DNA of 6,229 nt from Desulfobacteraceae bacterium (GTDB lineage: Bacteria; Desulfobacterota; Desulfobacteria; Desulfobacterales; Desulfobacteraceae): positions 1 through 6,229 of the forward strand of contig PIVQ01000444.1 in NCBI GenBank assembly GCA_003354055.1, in the 5' to 3' direction. The notes beneath the pieces were generated by a model. The model did not search any database, was not told the origin of the DNA, and was given only the letters and a program-made list of their open reading frames with translations. Shown here in pieces: positions 1 through 6,229 of the stretch. The position numbers and the translations under genes were made by a program. The number at the start of each line of letters is the position of its first letter. Position 1 is the first letter of the stretch.

Positions 1-124
1 CCAGACCCTCTGGCCTGATTTTTCAAAAGAGGAGTTCCATAAAATATTAATTGAGTTTCAGCAAAGGGACCGACGGTTCGGGAAGGTAAAATGCAACACC
101 TCCAACGATGGCTCACCGCTTTAA
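1..124 (+). CDS. uppS: Isoprenyl transferase (undecaprenyl diphosphate synthase), C-terminal fragment
   Basis: The 5' part lies outside the window; the first full codon is at base 2 and the frame ends at TAA 122-124, giving the last 40 residues. The fragment reads [14 protein letters not shown], then a helix, then [12 protein letters not shown]. This matches the C-terminal pattern of cis-prenyltransferases: a conserved LWPDF followed by F-x-x-R-x-R-R-F-G. The family condenses isopentenyl diphosphate onto farnesyl diphosphate to form the C55 lipid carrier for peptidoglycan and O-antigen, at the cytoplasmic face of the membrane. Position directly before cdsA and dxr supports the call, since uppS-cdsA-dxr is a common order. 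The frame runs 34 bases into cdsA, adding a polar ten-residue tail ([10 protein letters not shown]) after the conserved end. Catalytic residues are upstream and not visible. Confidence 0.88.
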   Translation, partial: QTLWPDFSKEEFHKILIEFQQRDRRFGKVKCNTSNDGSPL

Positions 125-906
125 TACTTGCCCCCCTCGTACTTTGGATAATTTTAAAAGGTACGACTCTCCTTGTGGCCGCACTGGTATCAGTGGTGGC
201 CATTTTTGCTATCCGGGAGTATCTGCGTATTATCTGCGGCAATGATGAAGGTCCGGTATCCCAGTCCATAAAAATTATTTCCTATTCCATTTCCATGATG
301 TTGGTTATGGGAGCGTGCCTCGGGTCCTTGCAGATCATGATCCTGATCCTGGCCCTGAATTTGATGATGCTGTGTATGTTTGTATTGTTCAGGTTCGCAA
401 CCACGCCCGATGTGTTTGATCTCATCTCCAAACAGGTTCTGGGTGTGGTGTATATCCCCTTGTCGCTGGCCCTTCTGATCTTTATCCATGCCGTTGAGGG
501 CGGGACGTTCTGGATTATCTGGTTGCTTATTGTCAGCTTTGCCAATGATACAGGCGCTTTTTATACGGGAACCTTCTTTGGAAAGAATAAGCTGGCCCCG
601 AATATCAGCCCGAATAAAACCATTGAGGGCTCTATCGGTGGGGTCGCCACCTCCGTTCTTTTCGGATTTGTCTTTAGCCTAATTTTTTTCTCAGACCTTT
701 CCCTGGCACTTTTGACCATTCCCTGTGCCCTGATTATGGCCGTGGCCGGTCAGGTAGGTGATTTGTTTGAGTCTGCCATGAAACGGGCAACCCAGGTCAA
801 GGATTCCGGGCGGATTTTACCCGGACACGGCGGGATGCTTGACAGAATCGACGGCGTGCTGCTGGCCATACCTGTTCTATATGCCTTTCTGGTATTTGCT
901 CGATGA
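91..906 (+). CDS. cdsA: Phosphatidate cytidylyltransferase (CDP-diacylglycerol synthase)
   Basis: Converts phosphatidic acid and CTP to CDP-diacylglycerol and pyrophosphate, the branch point to phosphatidylglycerol, phosphatidylethanolamine and cardiolipin; acts in the inner membrane. The 271-residue protein is almost entirely hydrophobic, consistent with the roughly eight membrane segments of the family and near the usual length (E. coli about 285). The family signature is complete at residues 228-254: S-A-M-K-R, then K237-D238-S-G, then P-G-H-G-G (244-248) and D251-R-I-D254. Two other conserved blocks are present: N152-D153-T-G with the SPNKTIEG motif (173-180), and GDLFES (223-228), which carries an acidic residue of the metal site. 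The ATG at 91 is supported by GGAAGG at 81-86 and by the [13 protein letters not shown] start typical of the family, although it lies inside uppS. It shares ATGA with dxr downstream. Confidence 0.96.
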   Translation: MQHLQRWLTALILAPLVLWIILKGTTLLVAALVSVVAIFAIREYLRIICGNDEGPVSQSIKIISYSISMMLVMGACLGSLQIMILILALNLMMLCMFVLFRFATTPDVFDLISKQVLGVVYIPLSLALLIFIHAVEGGTFWIIWLLIVSFANDTGAFYTGTFFGKNKLAPNISPNKTIEGSIGGVATSVLFGFVFSLIFFSDLSLALLTIPCALIMAVAGQVGDLFESAMKRATQVKDSGRILPGHGGMLDRIDGVLLAIPVLYAFLVFAR

Positions 907-2072
907 AGTCTTTGTCCATCCTTGGTGCCACAGGCTCCATTGGCACGTCAGCTTTAAAAATTGTCCGTATGCACCCTGACCGATTTGATGTGCAGGCGCT
1001 GACCTGTGCTAATAATGTCACACTTCTTGCCGAGCAGGTCCAGGAGTTCAAACCGGCCATGGTGGCGGTTTTGGATCGGGATAAGGCGGATGACTTAACA
1101 AAACTTCTTGCAGGAAGGCAAAAACCTGAAATCCTCTGGGGAGAAGACGGCTATGAGGCGGCAGCCCAATGGGAAGCTACCGATATGGTGCTTCTGGCCA
1201 TGGTGGGAGCGGCTGGGCTCAAACCCGCTCTTTCTGCCATTGAGGCGGGCAAGGAAATCGCCCTTGCCAACAAAGAAACCCTGGTCATGGCAGGGGATCT
1301 TGTCATGGCAAAGGCTAAAGAAAAAGGGGTGGATATCCTGCCCGTGGATTCCGAGCATTCCGCCATTTTTCAATGCCTGCAGGGTAACCGCAGACGGGAT
1401 TTTAAACGGATCTTCCTGACAGCATCCGGCGGACCTTTCAGAACCCGTTCTTTTGATACATTCGACGATATTACCCTGGCCGATGCCCTGAACCATCCCA
1501 CCTGGAACATGGGACCCAAGATCACCATTGATTCTGCAACCCTGATGAACAAGGGGCTTGAAGTGGTCGAGGCGGTCCAGTTGTTCGGCATCAGCCATAA
1601 AGAAATCGAAGTCCTGGTCCATCCCCAGAGCATTGTCCACTCCATGGTGGGGTTTAAGGACGGAGCCGTCATGGCCCAGATGGGCGTACCTGACATGATG
1701 GAGGCCATTGCATATGCGTTTTCCCACCCGGCCCGCCTGGAGCTTCCAACAGCTTTTCCTGATTTTGCCGCCTTGGGTGCGCTTACCTTTGAAGCACCTG
1801 ATCTGAAAAAATTTCCCTCCCTTGAATTTGCATTTGAAGCCTGCAGACAAAAGGGAACCCTGCCGGCAGTGATGAATGCCGCCAATGAAATGGCCGTTGC
1901 TGCCCTGCTGGAAAAAAGGATTCGGTTTTTGGATATTTTCTCCCTTATTTCAGAGGTTATGGGAAGGCATACACGCATTGACAATCCTGATCTTTCAGGT
2001 ATTATTGAGGCCGATTACTGGGCCAGGGAAACAGCGATTTCTCTGATAGCCCAAATTTCTAAACGCAATTAG
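903..2072 (+). CDS. dxr: 1-deoxy-D-xylulose 5-phosphate reductoisomerase
   Basis: Cytoplasmic enzyme that rearranges and reduces 1-deoxy-D-xylulose 5-phosphate to 2-C-methyl-D-erythritol 4-phosphate with NADPH and a divalent metal, the first committed MEP-pathway step and the target of fosmidomycin. At 389 residues it is near the family length (E. coli 398). The nucleotide-binding turn LGATGSIG occupies residues 7-14, and LANKET (121-126) is the conserved cofactor/substrate loop. Metal ligands are visible as D149 and E151 in PVDSEHSAIFQ and E220 in MNKGLE (215-220). Substrate-binding residues appear in TASGGPFR (173-180), HPTWNMG (198-204) and N216-K217. HPQSIVHSM (240-248) is also conserved. 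The ATG overlaps the cdsA stop (ATGA) and I see no Shine-Dalgarno sequence before it, so translation probably depends on ribosomes finishing cdsA. The product feeds the precursor pool used by UppS, encoded upstream. Confidence 0.97.
   Translation: MKSLSILGATGSIGTSALKIVRMHPDRFDVQALTCANNVTLLAEQVQEFKPAMVAVLDRDKADDLTKLLAGRQKPEILWGEDGYEAAAQWEATDMVLLAMVGAAGLKPALSAIEAGKEIALANKETLVMAGDLVMAKAKEKGVDILPVDSEHSAIFQCLQGNRRRDFKRIFLTASGGPFRTRSFDTFDDITLADALNHPTWNMGPKITIDSATLMNKGLEVVEAVQLFGISHKEIEVLVHPQSIVHSMVGFKDGAVMAQMGVPDMMEAIAYAFSHPARLELPTAFPDFAALGALTFEAPDLKKFPSLEFAFEACRQKGTLPAVMNAANEMAVAALLEKRIRFLDIFSLISEVMGRHTRIDNPDLSGIIEADYWARETAISLIAQISKRN
1978..2005 (+). promoter_or_regulatory. Candidate internal sigma-70-type promoter for rseP-purL-purQ
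   Basis: A perfect TTGACA lies at 1978-1983 and TATTAT (5 of 6 matches to TATAAT) at 2000-2005, separated by 16 bases, close to the preferred 17. A transcript starting near 2012 would have a leader of about 70 bases before the rseP ATG. The site lies within dxr codons, so it is constrained by coding and could be chance. I know of no direct evidence for it. Its position before rseP would allow rseP, purL and purQ to be expressed apart from the upstream lipid genes. Confidence 0.3.
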
Positions 2073-2081
2073 TGAGGTCTT

Positions 2082-3152
2082 ATGGGTCACTCTGTGCTGG
2101 CATTTGTTGTTGTTATTGGAATCCTTGTCTTTGTCCATGAGTTCGGGCACTTTCTGGCGGCACGGCTGTGCGGGGTCGGGGTCGAGGTTTTTTCTCTGGG
2201 CTTTGGCCCTAAAATCCTGAAACGGAAGCAGGGCAGGACAGAATACTGTATCTCAGCCATTCCTCTTGGCGGATATGTGAAAATGGTCGGTGAAGAACCC
2301 GGCGGGGAACTGGATCCGTCCGATGAACCCTATTCCTTTACCCATAAAAGCCTGTGGCGGAAATCCCTGATTGTGGCTGCCGGTCCGGCTTTTAATTTCT
2401 TTCTGGCTATTTTTATCTTCTATCTGCTGTATCAGGTTTCGGGTGTTACCTTGGCCCAACCTGCTGTGGGAAAGGTACTGGACGATACCCCGGCCAAAGC
2501 TGCAGGTCTGCGTCCCGGGGACGTTATTAGAGAGGTTAACGGTACGGAAATTTCCTCATTCGGGGATATTCCTCTGGCCATCGCCAAAACGGGCGGCCAG
2601 GAAATTGATCTTGTTGTGGAGCGTGAAGGAGAGGCCATTGACTTTCACCTGACCCCCCAGCGTCAGGATGGAAAGAATCTGTTTGGTGAAACTGTAGACC
2701 GGTATATCCTTGGTATTGTAGGTACCGGAGAAACCTTTCACAAATCTTTAAACGTGTTTCAGGCCATGGGGAGATCAATTTCCGATACCTATGGTCTGAT
2801 CAAACTGACCATTATGTCTGTGGTCAAAATGATTAGCGGATCCGTTTCTGCCGATAACCTGGGCGGCCCCATCATGATTGCCCAGATGGCCGGGCAACAG
2901 GCCAAGGCCGGAATGGTGAATTTTGTATGGTTTATTGCACTGCTTTCTGTCAACCTTGGGATCATCAACCTCTTTCCCATTCCTGTTCTGGACGGTGGTC
3001 ATCTGCTCTTTTTCGGTATTGAAGCTGTGACCGGGAAGTCCGTCGGTGAGAAGCTGCGTGAAAAGCTGATTCAGTTCGGTGCAGCAGTGCTTGTGGCATT
3101 AATGGTCTTTGTTTTTTACAATGACATTGTTAGATTATTCAATGGTGGGTAA
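2082..3152 (+). CDS. rseP: Site-2-type intramembrane zinc metalloprotease, RseP family, single PDZ domain
   Basis: Inner-membrane protease that cuts membrane-embedded substrates. In E. coli RseP cleaves the anti-sigma factor RseA to release sigma E and clears signal-peptide remnants; the substrate here is unknown. The zinc motif H19-E-F-G-H23 sits in the first membrane segment, and the third ligand motif is N296-L-F-P-I-P-V-L-D304-G-G-H near the C-terminus. GGYVKM (63-68) and GPAFNF (101-106) are further family hallmarks. One PDZ domain covers about residues 126-195, with AGLRPGDVI (141-149) as its typical binding-loop region. Membrane segments are expected at about 4-22, 95-118, 280-300 and 331-347. 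The 356-residue length fits single-PDZ members rather than the 450-residue, two-PDZ E. coli protein. The start is supported by GAGG at 2074-2077, in a 9-base gap after dxr. Gene symbol follows the family; rasP or mmpA would also be used. Confidence 0.94.
   Translation: MGHSVLAFVVVIGILVFVHEFGHFLAARLCGVGVEVFSLGFGPKILKRKQGRTEYCISAIPLGGYVKMVGEEPGGELDPSDEPYSFTHKSLWRKSLIVAAGPAFNFFLAIFIFYLLYQVSGVTLAQPAVGKVLDDTPAKAAGLRPGDVIREVNGTEISSFGDIPLAIAKTGGQEIDLVVEREGEAIDFHLTPQRQDGKNLFGETVDRYILGIVGTGETFHKSLNVFQAMGRSISDTYGLIKLTIMSVVKMISGSVSADNLGGPIMIAQMAGQQAKAGMVNFVWFIALLSVNLGIINLFPIPVLDGGHLLFFGIEAVTGKSVGEKLREKLIQFGAAVLVALMVFVFYNDIVRLFNGG
3144..3149 (+). promoter_or_regulatory. Ribosome binding site that decides the purL start
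   Basis: GGTGGG lies four bases before the ATG at 3154 and within the last codons of rseP. Longer in-frame starts exist upstream (TTG 3109, ATG 3121, ATG 3142), but I see no Shine-Dalgarno-like sequence in front of them, and all would add residues lying over rseP. The ATG at 3154 leaves a single base after the rseP stop and starts the protein directly before the first PurS-like strand (ISNIEIALKQ), so it is preferred. Confidence 0.6.
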
Positions 3153-3153
3153 T

Positions 3154-6100
3154 ATGATTTCAAATATTGAGATTGCATTAAAGCAAGACTTAAGGGATGC
3201 AGAAGCATCTGCATTGATCAAAAAGGCGGATTCCTATTTTGGTATCCAAATAGAGGCGGCCCGGTGTATTCACATTGTGACCATCGAATCCGACCTGGAT
3301 CAGGATGGTCTGGATCGTGCCAGGCAAGAAATTTTTACCAATCCTGTGACCCAGATTTCAGGCCTTAAGCCGCTGGATGTCGATTTCGACTGGTGTATCT
3401 GGGTCGGTTTTAGACCGGGTGTTAAGGACAATGCCGGTGCCACGGCCATGGAGGCTGTCCGGGATGTGTTGGACAAAACCTTTACCCCGGATGAGGGAAT
3501 TTATACCTCCAAACGGTACTGTCTTACGGGTGAGGGCCTCTCCTTAGAAAATGTGGAAAAAATAGCTGCCCAGATTCTTTCCAATGCCATCATCCAGCAG
3601 TTCAAGGTTTTCCATAAGGATGACTGGAACCGTGAAACCGGTGCCGATGTCAAACCGGCCAAGGTGAATCTGAACCATGAGCCCTGTTGTGAAACCGTGG
3701 ATATTGATACGGATGAAATGCTGTCAATTATTTCCGATGAACGGAACCTGGCGTTGAACCCACGAGATATACCGGTGATCCGGGAGTATTTTCTTGACCC
3801 CAAGGTGCTGGCAGATAGGGCCGAGGTCGGGTTGTCCAAGCCCACGGATGTTGAGCTGGAATATATTTCCCAGGCCAGAAGCGACCATTGCAACCACAAT
3901 ACATTCAACGGAATTTTTCAATACACGGATGTGTCTACCAACGAGACCGTCGTGGAAAATTCCCTGTTCAAAACCTATATCCAGAACCCCACCCTGGCGT
4001 TGAAGGATCAGAAAGACTGGGTGATCTCAGTCCTCTGGGACAATGCAGGTGTGGGCACCTTTGACGATGAGAACAACTATGTGGTCACCGGTGAAACCCA
4101 TAACTCACCGTCCAACATGGAAGCTTACGGCGGGGCCATCACAGGTATTGTCGGGGTTTATAGAGATCCCATGGGAACAGGTCTTGGATCAAAATTGTTC
4201 ATGGGCAGCTTCGGCTATTGTGTTGGGGATATCAACTACGATGGTCCCTTAAAACCGCCGCTTCATCCCAGAAGGCTCCTTGATGGAGTAATCGAAGGGG
4301 TAAAAGACGGGGGAAACAAGAGCGGGGTGCCAACAACTTTTGGCCAGACCCTGTTTGATCCCGGATACATGGGAAAAAGCCTGGTTTTTGTGACCGCCTT
4401 AGGGATCATGCCTAAAGAGGTCGACGGAAAGCCAAGTCATGAAAAAACCACCTCGCCAGGCGAACTCATCATCATGAGCGGCGGCCGGGTGGGCAAGGAC
4501 GGTATTCACGGGGTTACGGCTTCCTCTGAAAGTTACTCTGAAAATACGCCGGCAGGACACGTTCAGATAGGCGATCCCTATACCCAGAAAAAAATGCATG
4601 ATTTTCTCCTGGTCTGCCGGGATGAAGGGTTGATTCCCTATATTACGGATAATGGAGGAGGAGGATTGTCCTCTTCCGTCGGTGAATCCGCAATGCTTTC
4701 CAACGGCTGTGAGGTCTGGCTGGATAAAGTACCGCTTAAGTACGAAGGTCTCGACATGTGGGAGATTTGGATTTCAGAATCCCAGGAGCGGATGACCATC
4801 GCTATCAAACCTGAGGATCTTGACCGGTTCATGGAACTGTCCGACCTCCATGAGGTTGAAAGTTCGGTGATAGGGGTTTACACGGATACAGGAAAGCTTC
4901 ATATCAAATATAAAGACGAAACCTGTGCCTATGTGGACATGGATCTGCTGGACAAGGGTTTTCCTGCCTGGGAGTTTGATGCGACCTGGATTCCCCCTGA
5001 AACACGTGGTCTGACAGAGCCTGTGATTTCCACTCCAAAGGATTTCAATGGGATTCTGGAACAGATACTGGCCAGACCCAACGTCTGCTCAAAGGAATGG
5101 ATTATCCGTCAGTACGACCATGAGGTTCAGGGCGGATCAGTCGTCAAACCTCTTGTGGGCGTGAACCATAATATTCCCTCCGACGCATCTGTGACCCGGC
5201 CGGTTCTGACAAGTGAAAAAGGCCTGGCCTTTTCCCAGAGTCTGCTGCCCTGGTATTCGAAAATCGATGCTTATCACATGATGACCTGCTCCATTGATGA
5301 GGCGGTCCGAAGACTTATTTCCGTGGGCGGTTCCTTTGACCACATCGGCGGGCTGGACAATTTCTGCTGGCCCAATATCGGGTATGATGAAAAGACCAAT
5401 CCGGACGGAAAATTCAAGGCAGCCCAGCTGGTCCGCGCCTGCAGGGCATTGAAAGATACCTGTATGGCCTACGGCATTCCCCTGCTGTCCGGTAAGGACT
5501 CCATGTATGTGGACGGTCATCTGGAAGGGCCCTTTGGGGAAAGAACAAAGGTGTCTGCCCTGGAGACGGTTCAGATTTCAGCCACTTCGGTTCTGGATGA
5601 TATTACCAAATGTGTGACCCTTGAGCCCAAGATCAGTGGTGATCTGGTCTATGTCATGGGAACCACGGCCAATGAACTGGGCGCATCCGAATATTACGAG
5701 ATGTTCGGCAAGACCGGGGTTAACGTGCCAAACGTAGACTTTTCAGGGTCAAAAATTATTTACAAGGCAATTGAAAAAGCCATTGATAAAGAGTTGGTCG
5801 CATCCTGCCATGCAGTGGCCAGAGGCGGTCTGGGTGTCCATCTGTCTATAATGGCCATGGCCGGCGGACTTGGGATGGATATCGACCTTTCCGCTCTTCC
5901 TGTAAAAGCAGGCGACGCATTGACCGATGCTGTGGCCCTGTTCAGTGAATCTGCGGGACGTTTTATCCTGACCATTGCCCCGGAAAACAAAGAAATTTTT
6001 GAAAAACTATGCAAAGGCCTGCCCCTTGCCTGCGTGGGATCAGTAACCGATACCCACGACCGGCTGACTGTTACGGGCGGCAAAGACAACAAACTGGTGG

Positions 6101-6159
6101 ACCTGGCCATAGGGTCCCTTGAGACAGCATTTACCCAGACCTTTGGAGATATGATATGA
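3154..6159 (+). CDS. purL: Phosphoribosylformylglycinamidine synthase, PurS-PurS-PurL fusion without glutaminase domain
   Basis: Synthetase part of FGAM synthase, the fourth step of purine synthesis in the cytoplasm: FGAR + glutamine + ATP gives FGAM, with ammonia from a PurQ-type glutaminase. The 1001 residues start with two PurS-like repeats (about 4-70 and 79-153; the second opens WCIWVGFRPGVKDN), then a linker with LALNPRDI. Next come two AIR-synthase-type halves, about 235-600 and 690-980. Active-site blocks in the first half: ARSDHCNHNTFNG (241-253), GETHNSPS (313-320), GGRVGKDGIHG (443-453), DNGGGGLSSS (499-508), SESQERM (541-547). In the second half: GGSFDHIGGLDNF (725-737) and SGKDSM (779-784). 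The E. coli enzyme has about 1295 residues because its glutaminase is fused; here the protein stops before it and purQ follows with an ATGA overlap. Two motifs differ from the common form: HNSP instead of HNHP, and ARGGL (889-893) instead of SDGGL. The start at 3154 was chosen on its binding site. Confidence 0.9.
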   Translation: MISNIEIALKQDLRDAEASALIKKADSYFGIQIEAARCIHIVTIESDLDQDGLDRARQEIFTNPVTQISGLKPLDVDFDWCIWVGFRPGVKDNAGATAMEAVRDVLDKTFTPDEGIYTSKRYCLTGEGLSLENVEKIAAQILSNAIIQQFKVFHKDDWNRETGADVKPAKVNLNHEPCCETVDIDTDEMLSIISDERNLALNPRDIPVIREYFLDPKVLADRAEVGLSKPTDVELEYISQARSDHCNHNTFNGIFQYTDVSTNETVVENSLFKTYIQNPTLALKDQKDWVISVLWDNAGVGTFDDENNYVVTGETHNSPSNMEAYGGAITGIVGVYRDPMGTGLGSKLFMGSFGYCVGDINYDGPLKPPLHPRRLLDGVIEGVKDGGNKSGVPTTFGQTLFDPGYMGKSLVFVTALGIMPKEVDGKPSHEKTTSPGELIIMSGGRVGKDGIHGVTASSESYSENTPAGHVQIGDPYTQKKMHDFLLVCRDEGLIPYITDNGGGGLSSSVGESAMLSNGCEVWLDKVPLKYEGLDMWEIWISESQERMTIAIKPEDLDRFMELSDLHEVESSVIGVYTDTGKLHIKYKDETCAYVDMDLLDKGFPAWEFDATWIPPETRGLTEPVISTPKDFNGILEQILARPNVCSKEWIIRQYDHEVQGGSVVKPLVGVNHNIPSDASVTRPVLTSEKGLAFSQSLLPWYSKIDAYHMMTCSIDEAVRRLISVGGSFDHIGGLDNFCWPNIGYDEKTNPDGKFKAAQLVRACRALKDTCMAYGIPLLSGKDSMYVDGHLEGPFGERTKVSALETVQISATSVLDDITKCVTLEPKISGDLVYVMGTTANELGASEYYEMFGKTGVNVPNVDFSGSKIIYKAIEKAIDKELVASCHAVARGGLGVHLSIMAMAGGLGMDIDLSALPVKAGDALTDAVALFSESAGRFILTIAPENKEIFEKLCKGLPLACVGSVTDTHDRLTVTGGKDNKLVDLAIGSLETAFTQTFGDMI

Positions 6160-6229
6160 GCAAGGTTAAGGCACTTATTTTAACCGGTTTCGGGTTAAAT
6201 TGTGATAATGAAACTGCACTGGCCTTTGA
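6156..6229 (+). CDS. purQ: FGAM synthase glutaminase subunit, N-terminal fragment
   Basis: Only 24 complete codons and two bases are in the window; the frame is open at the right edge. The ATG overlaps the purL stop (ATGA), and GGAG at 6145-6148 lies seven bases before it. The visible protein, MSKVKALILTGFGLNCDNET, resembles the first strand and turn of PurQ and of the glutaminase domain of large PurL proteins, where a G-x-N-C-D motif follows the first beta strand. This Cys is the conserved one of that turn and not the catalytic nucleophile, which would lie further in. The call rests on this short match plus the fact that the neighbouring PurL has no glutaminase domain and needs one. PurQ hydrolyses glutamine and passes ammonia to PurL. 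Confidence 0.8.
   Translation, partial: MSKVKALILTGFGLNCDNETALAF

Noticed and set aside
839..872. TTGACA at 839-844 near the end of cdsA
   Set aside because: No -10-like hexamer occurs at suitable spacing; the sequence encodes conserved Leu-Asp of the CdsA signature.
1095..1850. Open frame of 251 codons on the minus strand
   Set aside because: It lies wholly inside dxr, whose protein is fully conserved there. The antisense translation is rich in Cys, His and Gly with no recognisable domain, as expected of a shadow frame.
1370..1984. Open frame of 204 codons on the minus strand, also antisense to dxr
   Set aside because: It overlaps both dxr and the other antisense frame, and its translation shows no family motif; a coding shadow.
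3091..3122. Possible promoter before purL (TACAAT at 3117-3122)
   Set aside because: The -10-like hexamer is good, but the only -35-like sequence (TTGTGG) matches poorly and is 20 bases away.
3109..3153. Longer purL start at TTG 3109, or ATG 3121 or 3142
   Set aside because: No ribosome binding sequence is visible before these codons, the extra residues overlap rseP, and the PurS-like fold begins just after the ATG at 3154, which has GGTGGG in front of it.
6179..6199. Perfect 7-base inverted repeat TTTAACC / GGTTAAA with a 7-base loop in the first codons of purQ
   Set aside because: It could form a small hairpin just inside purQ, but the stem is short and A/T-heavy, lies in coding sequence, is not followed by a T-run, and arises easily by chance.
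1..6229. Search for mobile elements, CRISPR arrays, tRNA or rRNA genes, defence genes and long direct repeats
   Set aside because: All but about ten bases of the window are accounted for by six conserved housekeeping genes on one strand, and I saw no such element.

Overview
The window is one continuous, same-strand block of housekeeping genes with no gaps: the 3' end of uppS, then complete cdsA, dxr, rseP and purL, and the 5' end of purQ. Every junction is either an overlap or a gap of at most 9 bases (uppS/cdsA 34-base overlap, cdsA/dxr ATGA overlap, dxr/rseP 9-base gap, rseP/purL 1-base gap, purL/purQ ATGA overlap). This is the layout of a single translationally coupled operon. No RNA gene, mobile element, CRISPR array, terminator or stretch of non-coding DNA over 300 bases is present. 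All four complete reading frames are intact and keep most of their family signature motifs; the exceptions are in PurL and are noted below.

The first half (1-3152) is the envelope/isoprenoid cluster common in Gram-negative and other bacteria. UppS makes undecaprenyl diphosphate, CdsA makes CDP-diacylglycerol, Dxr commits carbon to the MEP pathway that supplies UppS, and RseP is a site-2-type intramembrane metalloprotease. The second half (3154-6229) switches to purine synthesis. It encodes a 1001-residue PurL with two PurS-like repeats fused at its N-terminus and no glutaminase domain, followed immediately by the start of a separate PurQ glutaminase gene. Together these should make up FGAM synthase, which converts FGAR, glutamine and ATP to FGAM.

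The organism is a bacterium that uses the MEP pathway. The single-PDZ RseP, the balanced base composition, and the PurS-PurS-PurL fusion with separate PurQ next to an uppS-cdsA-dxr-rseP block suggest Desulfobacterota (a Desulfobacterales-type sulfate reducer). That assignment is inference from general resemblance, not from a database match.

I find no convincing undescribed system. The points most worth a second look are the PurL architecture and its changed motifs (HNSP, ARGGL), the joining of purL-purQ to rseP with one base between them, and a promoter-like TTGACA-16-TATTAT inside the 3' end of dxr that could drive rseP-purL-purQ separately.
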